Below are positions 34,201-43,851 of a stretch of DNA of 64,000 bases, piece by piece (position 1 is the first letter of the stretch; every line of letters starts with the position of its first letter). The stretch lies in NCBI GenBank assembly GCA_030272585.1, contig BSYQ01000002.1, forward strand, positions 8,618,001-8,682,000, read 5' to 3'. A program made the translations under genes and the position numbers. The notes beneath the pieces were generated by a model that did no database searches, was not told the origin of the DNA, and was given only the letters and a program-made list of their open reading frames with translations. This DNA is from Bryopsis sp. KO-2023. Its lineage: Eukaryota > Chlorophyta > Ulvophyceae > Bryopsidales > Bryopsidaceae.

Positions 34201-36252
34201 CAAGTTTTTTAGTGTTGCTTGTTTGGCTTTGGAACGTTTTCCTCCCGTTCAAAAAGATATGCCTTGATGATCTTGTTTGACAACAGGACCAAGGTGTGCC
34301 ACTGCTCTTGGACGCTGTCAAAAAAAAAGATCTTAAAACAGTCAAGGTAAAAAAAGTCCTATTTCGTTCTCCCATCTACTTGTTTCATGTTTCATAACGT
34401 GAAATCATATTTTGTTTTTTCATTTAGCTTTGATTCTTTTTGTAATATAAAAATGTGCACTTCTCTTAGGCATTGATGTCCATGGGATTTGATGTCAATA
34501 CTCAAGATGGCAATAAACAAACCATACTTTCCTGGGCAGCCGAGAAAGGACATCATTCTATCGTCAAAACACTACTTTTGAAAGGTTTGCCAAAACTTCA
34601 AAAGAAAACTCTCATTTGTTTTTGCTTCTTTTTTCGAAATAGGAAGTATATTCTTTGGCCTAGTCTTTTCAAAACTCCTGTAAAAATACAAGTCTATCGA
34701 TTCAACCATTCTTTCAAAGTATCATTCGACAATATATCAATGTCTATTCTTCCAGACCGTGTGGACACAAAATACATCTTTCCTTTTTTTCTATGGATAA
34801 GGGTATACTATCGATTTGAGTTATCCTAACCCCCTCCTTAGCGAGTTGGCACCCCTTTTAAGATGTCACCCATCGGTCATTTGGGATTATGATTATTTTA
34901 TTTGGAGAACTCGTTATTTTTTTTTCTCAAAAATGCCAGTTGGCTTTCTGAAAATTAGGCTCTCTCTTGAGCTTGAGAAGAAAAGGAAGTTGATTGTGTA
35001 CCTTTGTCGTGCGTGTTCAGGAGCCAATGTTGATTTGAGCAATGAGAATGGATTGACTCCCATGCATTTCGCATCTGAACATGGCCACTCCGAAGTGGTA
35101 AAGGAATTGTTGGACGCTGGTAAGCTTCAGCTTGCTTTTCTTACTTTCGTACCAAGAATGGAAAAGAACAGGGGCACCTCCACTTGCTAAATCGAAGTGC
35201 TTGTTGTTTTCACAATGATAATTGTTTTGGGTAGGGTTGAACTATTTTTGTTTCTTTTTCTATAAAGAAATTCCAAGATGAAAATAGTTGGGCGAGGTGA
35301 AAATAAATATTTTCTCAAAAAAGTTTTTTTCTATAAACCGTTGGAACCCGAGACAATTTGATTTATATTTGTGCTATCGATTTTTTATGGGAACGAAAGA
35401 CTTTTTTCCGTCAGTTGAAGTGATAAGATTAAAAATTCAATTTTTCAGGGGCCAATGTCGATGCTCAAACTGGCTTGGGGAACACGGCGCTACATAGGGC
35501 GTCCATGTATGGCCGCCTTGATATCGCCAGGAAATTGATCAACCATGGTAGCTCCTCTCAGATTTTTGAAGCTTTTTCCCTCTGTTCCTTATCCCATAAG
35601 GACAATACAAACTACACTCATGCACAAATCTGGCTGCTGATTATTTCTTGTAGAAATGTTTCTGGGCTGGAAAAAAGAACCCTTTAAAAAAACACAAGAT
35701 CTGCTTGTGCCTTGAAATTTTCTTAGTGCTTTTCTTTACTCTTTTCTTCACTAGAAATAATCTAGCACTCTGTCAAGGAAACAGAGTTGTGCGCCGTTCC
35801 AACGGCGCACAACTCCGGTTCGAAGGGACGCTCCCAACCGCCAGTCAGCTCGTCGACAATCGTGCGTTTGAGATTTTGAAAAAATTATAAATTATTGGAA
35901 AATGTATCAGAGTCGTGCCGACGTCGTTTTTGCGACAACGACAACGAGCGTTAACCGTTAACGCTGTTAACGGCCGTTGTCGTTGTCGCAAAAACGACTT
36001 CGGCACAACTCTGCAAGGAAACATCACTCAAATTTGATCGATATCGAAAATGTGAGATCCTTGTGACAAGAAAAAGCTCGTACTGGCATCTATTTTTCGA
36101 TAAAGAACAGTTTTGTGGGTTCACATTTTTTCGCAGATGCAAGGAAAGACATTTGCAATAACGATGGGAAAACTGCTGCCGAGATTATTCGTGTGAACAA
36201 TGGGAACAATGCGGACAAAAAAGAGCTAGAAGACCTTTTCAAAAAAGATTGA
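31229..36252 (+). CDS. Gene C: alpha/beta-module, coiled-coil, ankyrin-repeat protein
   Basis: Thirteen exons: 31229-31337, 31620-31757, 32254-32364, 32601-32738, 33002-33075, 33169-33589, 33708-33896, 34150-34172, 34287-34346, 34470-34584, 35021-35119, 35449-35547, 36137-36252. All introns are GT-AG and the total is 564 codons with stop. The exon order is alpha, beta, alpha, beta, a short linker, two coiled-coil exons, a 23-nt microexon, then three ankyrin repeats (GFDVNTQDGNKQT, ANVDLSNENGLTPMHFA, ANVDAQTGLGNTALHRA) and the LEDLFKKD tail. Junctions inside the alpha/beta and ankyrin parts are phase 1; those around the 60-nt exon are phase 0. It differs from gene A mainly by a coiled-coil exon 96 nt shorter. 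A scaffold or adaptor role is a guess from the domains. It is likely functional, since all exon lengths keep frame. Confidence 0.87.
35782..36013. mobile_element. hAT-like foldback element, 232 bp
   Basis: The ends are CAGAGTTGTGC and its inverse, flanked by the 8-bp duplication CAAGGAAA (35,774-35,781 and 36,014-36,021). The mirror intron in gene A has one copy, i.e. the empty site. Inside, 35,784-35,813 is a perfect hairpin. From 35,908 there is a second foldback starting CAGAGTCGTGCCGACG and sharing the right end, with GTCGTTTTTGCGACAACG arms. CAG termini with 8-bp duplications are typical of hAT elements. It lies in the last intron of gene C. Confidence 0.8.
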
Positions 36253-36689
36253 AGAGACGAGTGAATTTCGACTGCCCCCTGTTCCTCTGTTGCTTGACTC
36301 CGTGTAGCAGTAGCTTTTGATTGACATTATTATCTATGTTATATTGTGTTTTTCTTACCATTGAATTTTGTTTTTTCAACAAAAGCCCCAGTTTCGAACT
36401 TGGTCCTCTGCGTTTGCTTTTCGTTTTTTTTTTCTCTTTGAGCGGGGTTGTTTTTGTGCAAATACGTTAAAGCAAAAGTTACATACTTCTATTTGGGAAA
36501 GAGTGAGAAGAATATTTCCTATCTTTTAAAAAATCCTGTCATGAGATCATGCTGGGTGGATTTTTTTGAATCGATTTCAGCTGGGACAAGTCACTGCTTG
36601 CACCAGCTCTATTTTGTGCGATCAATGAGCTTTCAAATATGCAGTTATTTTTAAGAAAATTTGAAGGGATGGGATTGCAGTTACTTTGA

Positions 36690-37740
36690 TCAAAAAAAGA
36701 AAGAAAAACCCTGGCAGAGATGTAGTAGTTGTAAGTTACAACTTGTAACATCGAGACACTTTTTGATCGAAGAAAAATCTACGAATTGGCAAAGCTGCGA
36801 AGTTTTCGCAAGGTGAAGTCCAAGAATCGCATTCGATACCAATTGGCGCCAACGGCACGTTGCTTTTTGTTTTTTTATATCGATATTTTGATCAGGACAC
36901 CCTCTCGAAGAATACGTCCATCCAGGTCCACTCTCTTCTCTGTATCGATAAAACTCCCCCAAGAAGGATCCTCTTTTCTGGAGTATTTTCTTGTTGTTGA
37001 GGACATAGTTTCCTTTTTCCCGAGGGATCTCTCGGAACCCTGTTTCAAGAATGTGCAGGAGTGAAATATCCTCATTAAGGTTGAGCAGAAATCTGTTTTT
37101 TTTATGGTTCTTTTTCTTTGCAGAGCACTGGGATACATGTATTCTGAGCTCCATGTCAGACATTCAACAGTCCCTCGCAAAATAAACCATAACTGACCGA
37201 ATTTTCCAGGCCAAAGCCTGTAGCATCAAAAAAAACAAACCATAACCACCGTTGAAAACATGTTTGTTCACTGAGATCTCACCCAAAGGTAAAACATTCT
37301 TCAGCACTGTCTTTTTCATCAAAGCCCTGAGCCAAGAAAAACAAAATCTCAAAACCAGATCAAGACTCCCTCGAGAAACGCCAACCATTTTTTTCACTAT
37401 TTTTGTCTATTCGTTTATGAGTCATTTTTCATTTCTGTTCTTTTGGAGGGGAGGGAGAAGGAGCTGCAAACTTCAACACAAGTCTACCACTGGTTGTATT
37501 TGCCAAGGGGGCCTGATTACTGATCACTGATTACTGATCGAGTCTGGGCATGGATAATGAAAAACCCATCCAGAAACAAGTGGAGCGCCCCCTCATTCCT
37601 GGAAACGGTTCTCGGAAAACTCACCCCCATTACCACAGTTTGGAGCTCGTCGTGATATGCACTGAGAAGAAGTGCCCCCACTCTGATGATCGAGCAAAGG
37701 GATCGACACCGCTTCCTCGACATCGGCCATCTCCGTCCCA
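36690..37740 (-). pseudogene. Right-arm copy of the small candidate gene
   Basis: On the minus strand the ATG segment with IPLLDH is retained near 37,740. A frame at 37,397-37,164 contains a hydrophobic stretch (LDLVLRFCFSWLRALM). The basic frame corresponding to 3,057-3,455 is interrupted by a stop. No family is recognised. If the left-arm gene is real, this copy is probably broken. Confidence 0.22.
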
Positions 37741-38050
37741 GTCATCGTTTTTTTCCCCCGTTAGAAACATAAAACACGTCCTGGTGTGGTGCGCCAGGGC
37801 AGGGGTCGGGGTCGGGGACTTACAACATGGTCGGAAAACGTGTGGAGCTGGACCGACCCATACGACGATGTGTTGTGGCTTTGGTCACCACGCGTGAGCA
37901 TCGCGAGGACAGCAATTCGGATTGACAGCTGGTTTGGACCGGGGACGCCTTCGAAGACGTCGGAGAGCCGCTCGACGCGCGCACCGCTCGAGTTTCTGGC
38001 GGTTGGGTGAATCATCCTTGGGGGGGTACTTGAGTGCGACATCGCTGCTT

Positions 38051-38122
38051 GTCATCGTTCGCCCGCTGGTCAAGGGGATCTGCTAGAGGATCCCTGGACA
38101 TCAGGTCACGGGTTCGAACCTT
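38051..38122 (+). repeat. tRNA-derived repeat head, copy 2
   Basis: Mirror of 1,899-1,970, with the same A-box-like region, two hairpins and B box (GGGTTCGAACC). The flanking shared unit spans about 37,790-38,240. Confidence 0.6.
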
Positions 38123-38497
38123 TACTCTCGAATTGTCATGCGCCAGAGAGGTCGTAGCCGCCGGTGCTGAAACCGCCGGTGGGGTTTTGTTTTTGTTATC
38201 GATTTTACTTTTACCTTTTTTGGGGGAAAAACCTGCTGTTGTTTTCGGTGTGTGTGTGCGTGTTTTCTTGAATCCTGGATGTTTATGGTTCTGTTATAAG
38301 GTGCACCAACCCACTCGGTTTCCCAACAAAAGCGAAAAACCCACAGCCAGCCCATCAGCCCATTCCTTAAGATCAGTCAGACTGTGGGTGCAGGAACCAC
38401 CTAATCACCACCCATCTACTTTTCCAAAAAAGCGGGAAAAGCTGGTTTTGGCTGCACCCAACGGTCAGTCTGACTGACGTCCCTGACGTCTCTTTCG

Positions 38498-39110
38498 AGG
38501 GCCTCCACCGAAATTTTCACCACATATGGAAATGTTGGCTGGCTGGCCCTCACCACATTTTAATGGAAATGCTGGCTGGCTGGTTGGTTTCCAATACCCC
38601 ACACATGCTACAATTCGAAGTTCAGGATTCAAGATGAAAGATTTCCTCCACCACCAGGCAGGTGGCTGTTGATATCATATCACACTCTTATGATAAGAGT
38701 GCGAAAAAAAAGCAGAAGAAGACATTAAGAAGGGGGTGTTAAACTTCTTGGAAAATTAAAAAAAACCCAATGAAACATAATGTTATATGCATATCGATAT
38801 ATGTTTTTAATTGAATATAATTGAGAAAATAGTAGCTGACATGAGATGAAAAAAAAAACACAAATGTTTCAACTCCTGTACCATTACAGTCACACCTCGC
38901 TTTCTTCTCAAAAGAAAAAAAAGAGTCAAGTCGAACAGAAAACGACAGACCCTACTCTTTTCTTCTTCTCCAGGTGAAAGAAAAGGTAATATCAAAAGAA
39001 AACACTCCTCCACACACATTATTACTTTTTTCTAATAAAAGAAAAAGATTTCTTTTTATTATAGGAGCACAGAGGAATTGAGCCTGCCTTTTTATCTCAA
39101 ATCTAAATTC
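38498..39110 (+). repeat. Dispersed repeat R1, third copy
   Basis: It lies just outside the palindrome in direct orientation. It keeps the GGCT-rich block, the 'cctgtaccattaca' landmark and a degenerate T-arm-like end (39,064-39,090). Confidence 0.6.
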
Positions 39111-39351
39111 TACAAATTATATTTAGAACATAGTTCCTTGAGCCTGTCCGTATTGTGCATCTCTAATTTCAAAAAAAAACTAATAATTCTTTCAGGATTA
39201 AACGCGAAAAAAAAGAGGAGCAACATGAAGAGAAGCAAAGGTTTTGTGGAAAACACCTGCGATAAAAAACATCATCAGAGCATCTCTTATCATTCTGGTG
39301 GTATTCTCAAGAAAAATATATATATTTTTTTTCATATTTTCCATTTTCTCT

Positions 39352-39880
39352 AGTTAATGTTTAGTTAAACAGTTTTATGATAATGGGGCCAGCAAAAAAC
39401 AAGTCCTCTTTCTAGAAATCAAATATGCTGCTAGTGATCTGCCCCAACTTTTTATCCACCGCTGAGGCCTACCCAAGGCTATAGTGGTGGTGTTGAAAAA
39501 AAGTGTGTGAAAAAAAGTAAAAACAGAATACTCAGAAGGGTGTCAACCTCTTTTTTGCAAGGACAAAAAACAAACATTAGATTGACAGCCATACAATCGT
39601 GAACTTAAATCGCCCCTCGGCCGTGTTTTATATAGGTGCTTTTCAAGAAAGAAGTACAATCCACATCAGTACCTAGAGTTGTTGTGTTAACCTCAGGTGC
39701 ACATTCCTGAGAATCCAGGAGAGTAACCCCAACAATTCGATTGACCAGCCTAACCTTGGGGTCGATAAAATCAAAGTCCCTTTTTTCAGGCATCAACAGC
39801 AAGAACTCATGCTTTTATTTTCTTTTTGTATTCATTTCGAAGGCAGGCCAGGGGTTACTAATTTTCATATATACAAGGCT
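39352..39880 (-). repeat. Repeat R3, copy a (with conserved minus-strand peptide)
   Basis: Three copies exist (39,352; 48,952; 52,727), starting near 'gtttagttaaacagttt'. On the minus strand 39,605-39,802 reads FDFIDPKVRLVNRIVG... then NTTTLGTDVDCTSFLKSTY. The same peptide is recognisable, with stops, in the copy at 52,727. The origin is unknown; it may be the relic of an element's coding region. Confidence 0.45.
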
Positions 39881-40450
39881 ATACAAAAACGTCTTTTTCC
39901 GATCCTTTTCTATGCTCCGGTTTCATTTGGGCTGGAAATTTTGGTGTGATAGTCGAGGCCACACCAATGGGTGGGTTTTTTTCATCTTTTCGATTTGACA
40001 GAAGATGTTGAACAGTCACTTTGCGAGGGGGTCTCTTGTCTTAATCAAAGAAAAGGAAAAAGTTGGACTAGAAATTTGGACAAGCCGGTATTCTATTCGG
40101 GTGCAGAGTGACAATTTAGCAATTATCTGATGCACACACATCAATCCATTGGACCCCTTCATCTCTAAAATATGAAAGGGGGGGGGGGCAGGGGGATCCA
40201 TCTCCACCAGGATTTTCTTTTTCCTGTTTAGAAATGATTCCATGAAGGTCAGGTCCGCCGCTTTTTTCTTTACAATTGTTTTTCGTTCAAATATCGTGGT
40301 TTTTTTGGACAACGGGACGTCAGCGTCCCCTCAAGCCAGTCATATGGAAAAAAGAAGGAAAAACTAAAATGAGTCAATACTGGTTGCCAATGTGCTCCGT
40401 CTCGACGACCTTCGCACAACTCCAAGAGAAAATTTGAAAAACAGGAGGGA

Positions 40451-40645
40451 TCGATTAAAAAAACGATCGTCACTCTTCCACTCTCACCTGACTACAGATA
40501 CAATTTGACATCGACCCCCTGTCAGCTTGTCGAATCACCAACGCCGATCAATCCAACACCCCTGTCGCAGTTGAAAAGAGGTGTGATTGCAGTCCACAAA
40601 CAACTTTTTCGGACAATCGAGTCCTTCTGCAGGAAACGTTTTTGA
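40451..40645 (+). pseudogene. Conserved short frame upstream of F-box gene 3
   Basis: The translation (VTLPLSPDY..., then PTPINPTPLSQLKRGVI, KQLFRTIESFCRKRF, stop at 40,643-40,645) aligns with the longer frame at 50,803-51,138. No domain is recognised. Probably a truncated copy. Confidence 0.35.
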
Positions 40646-41020
40646 TATCAGTCACCGAACGCAAGTGGGTTCGGTCGGCGTCAGGATCTCTATTCCGCTT
40701 CACTTAAATTTGTCGGCAAACTCGGACACGAGTCAAAGAGAGATGTAAGTTGTATCCAGACAATGCAACGTTTCAGTGGGAGGTTTTTGGGGCTTTCGAC
40801 CAGGAGATTTTTTTTTCTTTTTCACCTACTCTGGTCGTTCTTCTCGTGGATTCTCGAGAAAGCGGGTGTTATCTTTGATGGTGCTAGACGTCCCCACACG
40901 TTTTTTTTTAGCCTGAACAAACTTGCGCGCGCTTGGCGAGGGGATAAATGTCTCGCTAGGTTTGACGACGTGATATTGTGAATCCAGGAAGAGGACAATT
41001 GTTTGAGAGCGGACGCCACC

Positions 41021-42073
41021 ATGAGCGATTTTGTTCCGGTCGAATGGGATTTGCCCAGGGATATCCTGGTCGATATTCTTGGAAGAATTCCTGTTACGTC
41101 GCTCGCTAGATGCTCTTGTGTAGCCACATCTTGGCAGGAAGTTACAAATGGGGATTCTTACTTGAAAAGAAATATCGGCCTGGAGCGTGCATGGTTGCAG
41201 GAACCGATAGAGCCTATCATTTACAGAGGCGAGAATAATTTTCACACATTTTGTTGTCTTAAGATCAAAGATTTCATTGCCTTAGGTGGTCACGAAAGGT
41301 TCAAGGTCTTTGATCTCAATCGAAAAGAGTTTGCTTTAAATTGTGAGGAGATCGGCTCGGTCTATAGTCTCTCTTTTATGGATGGTATGCTTGTGACGGG
41401 GGGTAGCCGAGGTGATTTTTGTGGATGGGATATATTCACATGGAAAAAGCTTTTTCGCGTCTCAATTTTCGATTATGAAATCCTTTCGATGGCAGACCTT
41501 GGCGACAATGTGGTTGTTGGGGGTGAATCCGGGGATATTCAAATTTGGAGAAAAGGGGTGTGGGATCTGATTGGATCCCTTCGAGGTCACGAAGATCAAG
41601 TTTTTTGCCTCTTGCCACAACCAGGCAAGCTCTTGATCAGTGGATCGGATGATGAGACTGTTCGGATATGGAACTTAGTTGATCATGTCTGCCTTAAAGT
41701 GATTCGAGGACAAGCACTGGGAGTATACTCCATGGATGTCTCCGATGGGCTCCTCTTTTGCGGAACGTGTGAAGGTAATATCCGCTCGTGGGAATTTAAA
41801 AGCGGTAAAGACCTGCGAACTTTTCGAGGTCACACCGATACTGTGAGCTCCGTCGTTCTTAAAGAAGGGCGGATGTTCACAAGATCTTGTGATGGAACAA
41901 TAAAAATATGGGATGCAACGAAGGGCGAGTGTTTGCGAAGTTTTGATTGCTCGTACGCTGTGGATCAAGATGTGTTTGAAACGGGTGATTTGTTACGGGT
42001 TGAAGATGAAAAGATGGTGGCCGTTCGTAGTACTGGAGAGATCTGGGAGTGGGATTTTTCTAAGGGGCTGTGA
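41021..42073 (+). CDS. F-box/WD40 gene 3, intact
   Basis: A single exon of 350 codons plus stop. The start at 41,021 (caccATGAGCG) is preferred to an in-frame ATG six codons upstream by comparison with the paralogues. The F-box is at about residues 5-45 (WDLPRDILVDILGRIP, LARCSCVATSWQEV). Six to seven WD40 blades follow, e.g. GDFCGWDI, GDIQIWRK, ETVRIWNLV, GNIRSWEF and GTIKIWDATKGECL, ending GEIWEWDFSKGL. The expected role is an SCF ubiquitin-ligase receptor with unknown targets. It is closest to genes 1 and 4. No introns are needed. It sits in segmental-duplication unit 1. Confidence 0.92.
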   Translation: MSDFVPVEWDLPRDILVDILGRIPVTSLARCSCVATSWQEVTNGDSYLKRNIGLERAWLQEPIEPIIYRGENNFHTFCCLKIKDFIALGGHERFKVFDLNRKEFALNCEEIGSVYSLSFMDGMLVTGGSRGDFCGWDIFTWKKLFRVSIFDYEILSMADLGDNVVVGGESGDIQIWRKGVWDLIGSLRGHEDQVFCLLPQPGKLLISGSDDETVRIWNLVDHVCLKVIRGQALGVYSMDVSDGLLFCGTCEGNIRSWEFKSGKDLRTFRGHTDTVSSVVLKEGRMFTRSCDGTIKIWDATKGECLRSFDCSYAVDQDVFETGDLLRVEDEKMVAVRSTGEIWEWDFSKGL

Positions 42074-42349
42074 GCATTGTCTTGTTTGATAAATTTTGTT
42101 ATATCACGAGTTCATTGAATGGAGAGCACAGTTCAAGAGAGGAACGCTTTTTGGGGATTTGTTACAGCTTTTTACCACCGACCGGATATATCATGTTCGC
42201 TTTATATATTTTAAGTTGCCATGAAGTAGGAGAACACAAGCAATCTAGTTTCTTCATTTCTAAATATTTGATAAAAGCCATGAAATTGGGAACTCTCACT
42301 TGAAAGAATTAGTTTTCTTAAAATAATATTACTAAAATAAAAAATAATG

Positions 42350-42540
42350 TATGCAGCCTCTGGGCTGAGTCAAGCCCCTCGTGTCGCACTCGATTTGCTG
42401 CGCGGGGGCGATCTGGGTGAGTGCCAGAGTGGGGGCCAGCACTTTGCTTGATCGTAAGCGGATCTCGTTGGTTGTCTTGCCCGTACTGAAAGGAGTCGAC
42501 GGAACCTCAATTTGATCCTCGCATTTGAGGCAGAGGGTGA
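42350..42540 (-). other. Unassigned coding-like stretch, GC-richer than neighbours
   Basis: The minus strand is open across this part (CLKCEDQIEVPSTPFSTGKT, later LTQIAPAQQIECDTRG). No family is recognised and no start is seen. It is interrupted upstream by a 39-bp mini-insertion. Confidence 0.2.
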
Positions 42541-42579
42541 AGCTGGGTGGCTTCTTCGCGTGTAATCATGTTATGTTAT
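42541..42579 (+). mobile_element. 39-bp mini-insertion
   Basis: Flanked by 18-bp duplications ATTTGAGGCAGAGGGTGA (42,523-42,540 and 42,580-42,597). The insert ends GTGTAATCATG then (TTATG)n-like repeats. The CGTGTAATCATG core is shared (in inverse) with the inserts at 55,536 and, in part, 57,047. Confidence 0.85.
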
Positions 42580-42836
42580 ATTTGAGGCAGAGGGTGATTC
42601 GACGCTCCAAGCGTATATAGAAGACTCAGATGCAAAAGAAAAAAAAATTGTTCAAGTCATTGAATCTAAAATCATGTTTCTGCTCAGGTCTTCGAACTGC
42701 TGATCATATTTCAGCAGAGTTCATATATTCTACAAGTGTAGGAGAAAAAAACAGAGAGGAAAACAAAAGACAAGGGAACGAGTGAATTGGTTTTGGTTTT
42801 TCCCCCCTTTTATCACCAGTGGATGTGAAATATCCT

Positions 42837-42878
42837 TGCACAAGGTGGGGTTCGAACCCACGCAAAGACCAACTCCAT
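42837..42878 (-). pseudogene. tRNA-Leu-like gene, 3' half
   Basis: This has a T arm (GTGGG-TTCGAAC-CCCAC), 3' acceptor strand CTTGTGC and discriminator A. The rest of the gene is at 46,453-46,495, separated by the transposon. The CCAT next to the transposon (42,875-42,878) is the target duplication. Confidence 0.7.
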
Positions 42879-43527
42879 TGTCCGAGTTACCAGGTTACTA
42901 GCGCTAGTTCTGAACTACTAGCGCTAGTAACGATGTTCACCCCCCTCCACTTTCCGTTTCGAACTTCATATTTTTTTCCAAAATTTTGCACAGACCTTTC
43001 TTATGACTTGAATGTACTGGGAAATAACATTGAGATGAAAATTCAAACATTAGATCCTAATGCACGTCTCCTATCTCCTTGTTAGGAATTTGTGTCGCAG
43101 AAACAGTGTTTTAAGTCTCTTCCACATTTTTCTTTCCACGACGCTTGGAATGTGAAGTTTAGACCTAATTTTTGGAGTGTGTTTTCAAAACACTGAAACA
43201 CAATATGTGTCAAAAAATCAAGCAAAAATAAAGTTTTTAAAGACTCCTAGTATCTCACTCATATGGAGGTAATTTTTGCTTGCTGCAGAATTGACTTGTC
43301 TACACCATTATGACCGGTAGCTGAAAATCTAGATTTTTCGAGCTCATGAAATGCATTGGAGGTGAATTCACACCTATCAAGGATTCTTAGGAAAAAATTC
43401 CGACTCCATTTGATGAAATGATCCTCTCGTAATGCTAATTCAAAGTTAGGGCATTTTGCCAGTTTTTTCCATAGTAAAAGTGATTGTCTCATATTTGGTT
43501 GCGATAGGAGCAGAGTGGCCTCAGGCA

Positions 43528-43558
43528 CAATGTAAATTGATGTTTGTTTGTTTGTTTG
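43528..43558 (+). mobile_element. 31-bp mini-insertion nested in an older one
   Basis: The insert CAATGTAAATTGATG plus (TTTG)4 sits between CCTCAGGCA duplications (43,519-43,527 and 43,559-43,567). The interrupted sequence (GAGTGGCCTCAGGCAACATC..., then (ATTG)n-like) itself resembles the insert at 57,701. Confidence 0.75.
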
Positions 43559-43699
43559 CCTCAGGCAACATCTAATTATTGATTTATTGATTGATAAGTA
43601 ATGTACATCGCTTCGTAACGTTTGATCATGTAAGGGTACAACAATACGATATTAGCTAAGCACCTGTTCCAGTGGCTGGGGCCGTAAGAGCACCCTCTC

Positions 43700-43754
43700 T
43701 GAGGGGCGAGTGGCCCCTCAGACAATATGTAAGTATTGTTGCTGTTGTTGTTGT
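43700..43754 (+). mobile_element. 55-bp mini-insertion
   Basis: Flanked by 15-bp duplications TAAGAGCACCCTCTC (43,685-43,699 and 43,755-43,769). It contains a perfect hairpin (TGAGGGGC...GCCCCTCA), then ACAATATGTAAG and a (TTG)n tail. Confidence 0.88.
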
Positions 43755-43851
43755 TAAGAGCACCCTCTCCGTTTCGTCTCTCGTCCGCTACTACTACACT
43801 CTTCCTCTCTCTATTTCTGACGCAACTGTGGATGGAAATTCGGCCTAAGTT

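Larger units (their letters stand above)
30740..38475. repeat. Palindrome, outer right arm
   Basis: Mirror of 1,495-9,440. It carries gene C (plus) and the copy of the small candidate gene (minus). It is contiguous with the inner right arm, whereas in the left half the two arm parts are separated by about 8 kb. The outer edge is near 38,475 ('ggtcagtctgactga'). Confidence 0.88.
39352..42300 (+). repeat. Segmental duplication, unit 1
   Basis: Unit 1 (39,352-42,300) and unit 2 (48,952-52,600) share, in order, repeat R3, an R1 fragment, a short conserved open frame and an F-box/WD40 gene. Unit 2 is about 0.8 kb longer between R3 and the gene. Confidence 0.75.
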
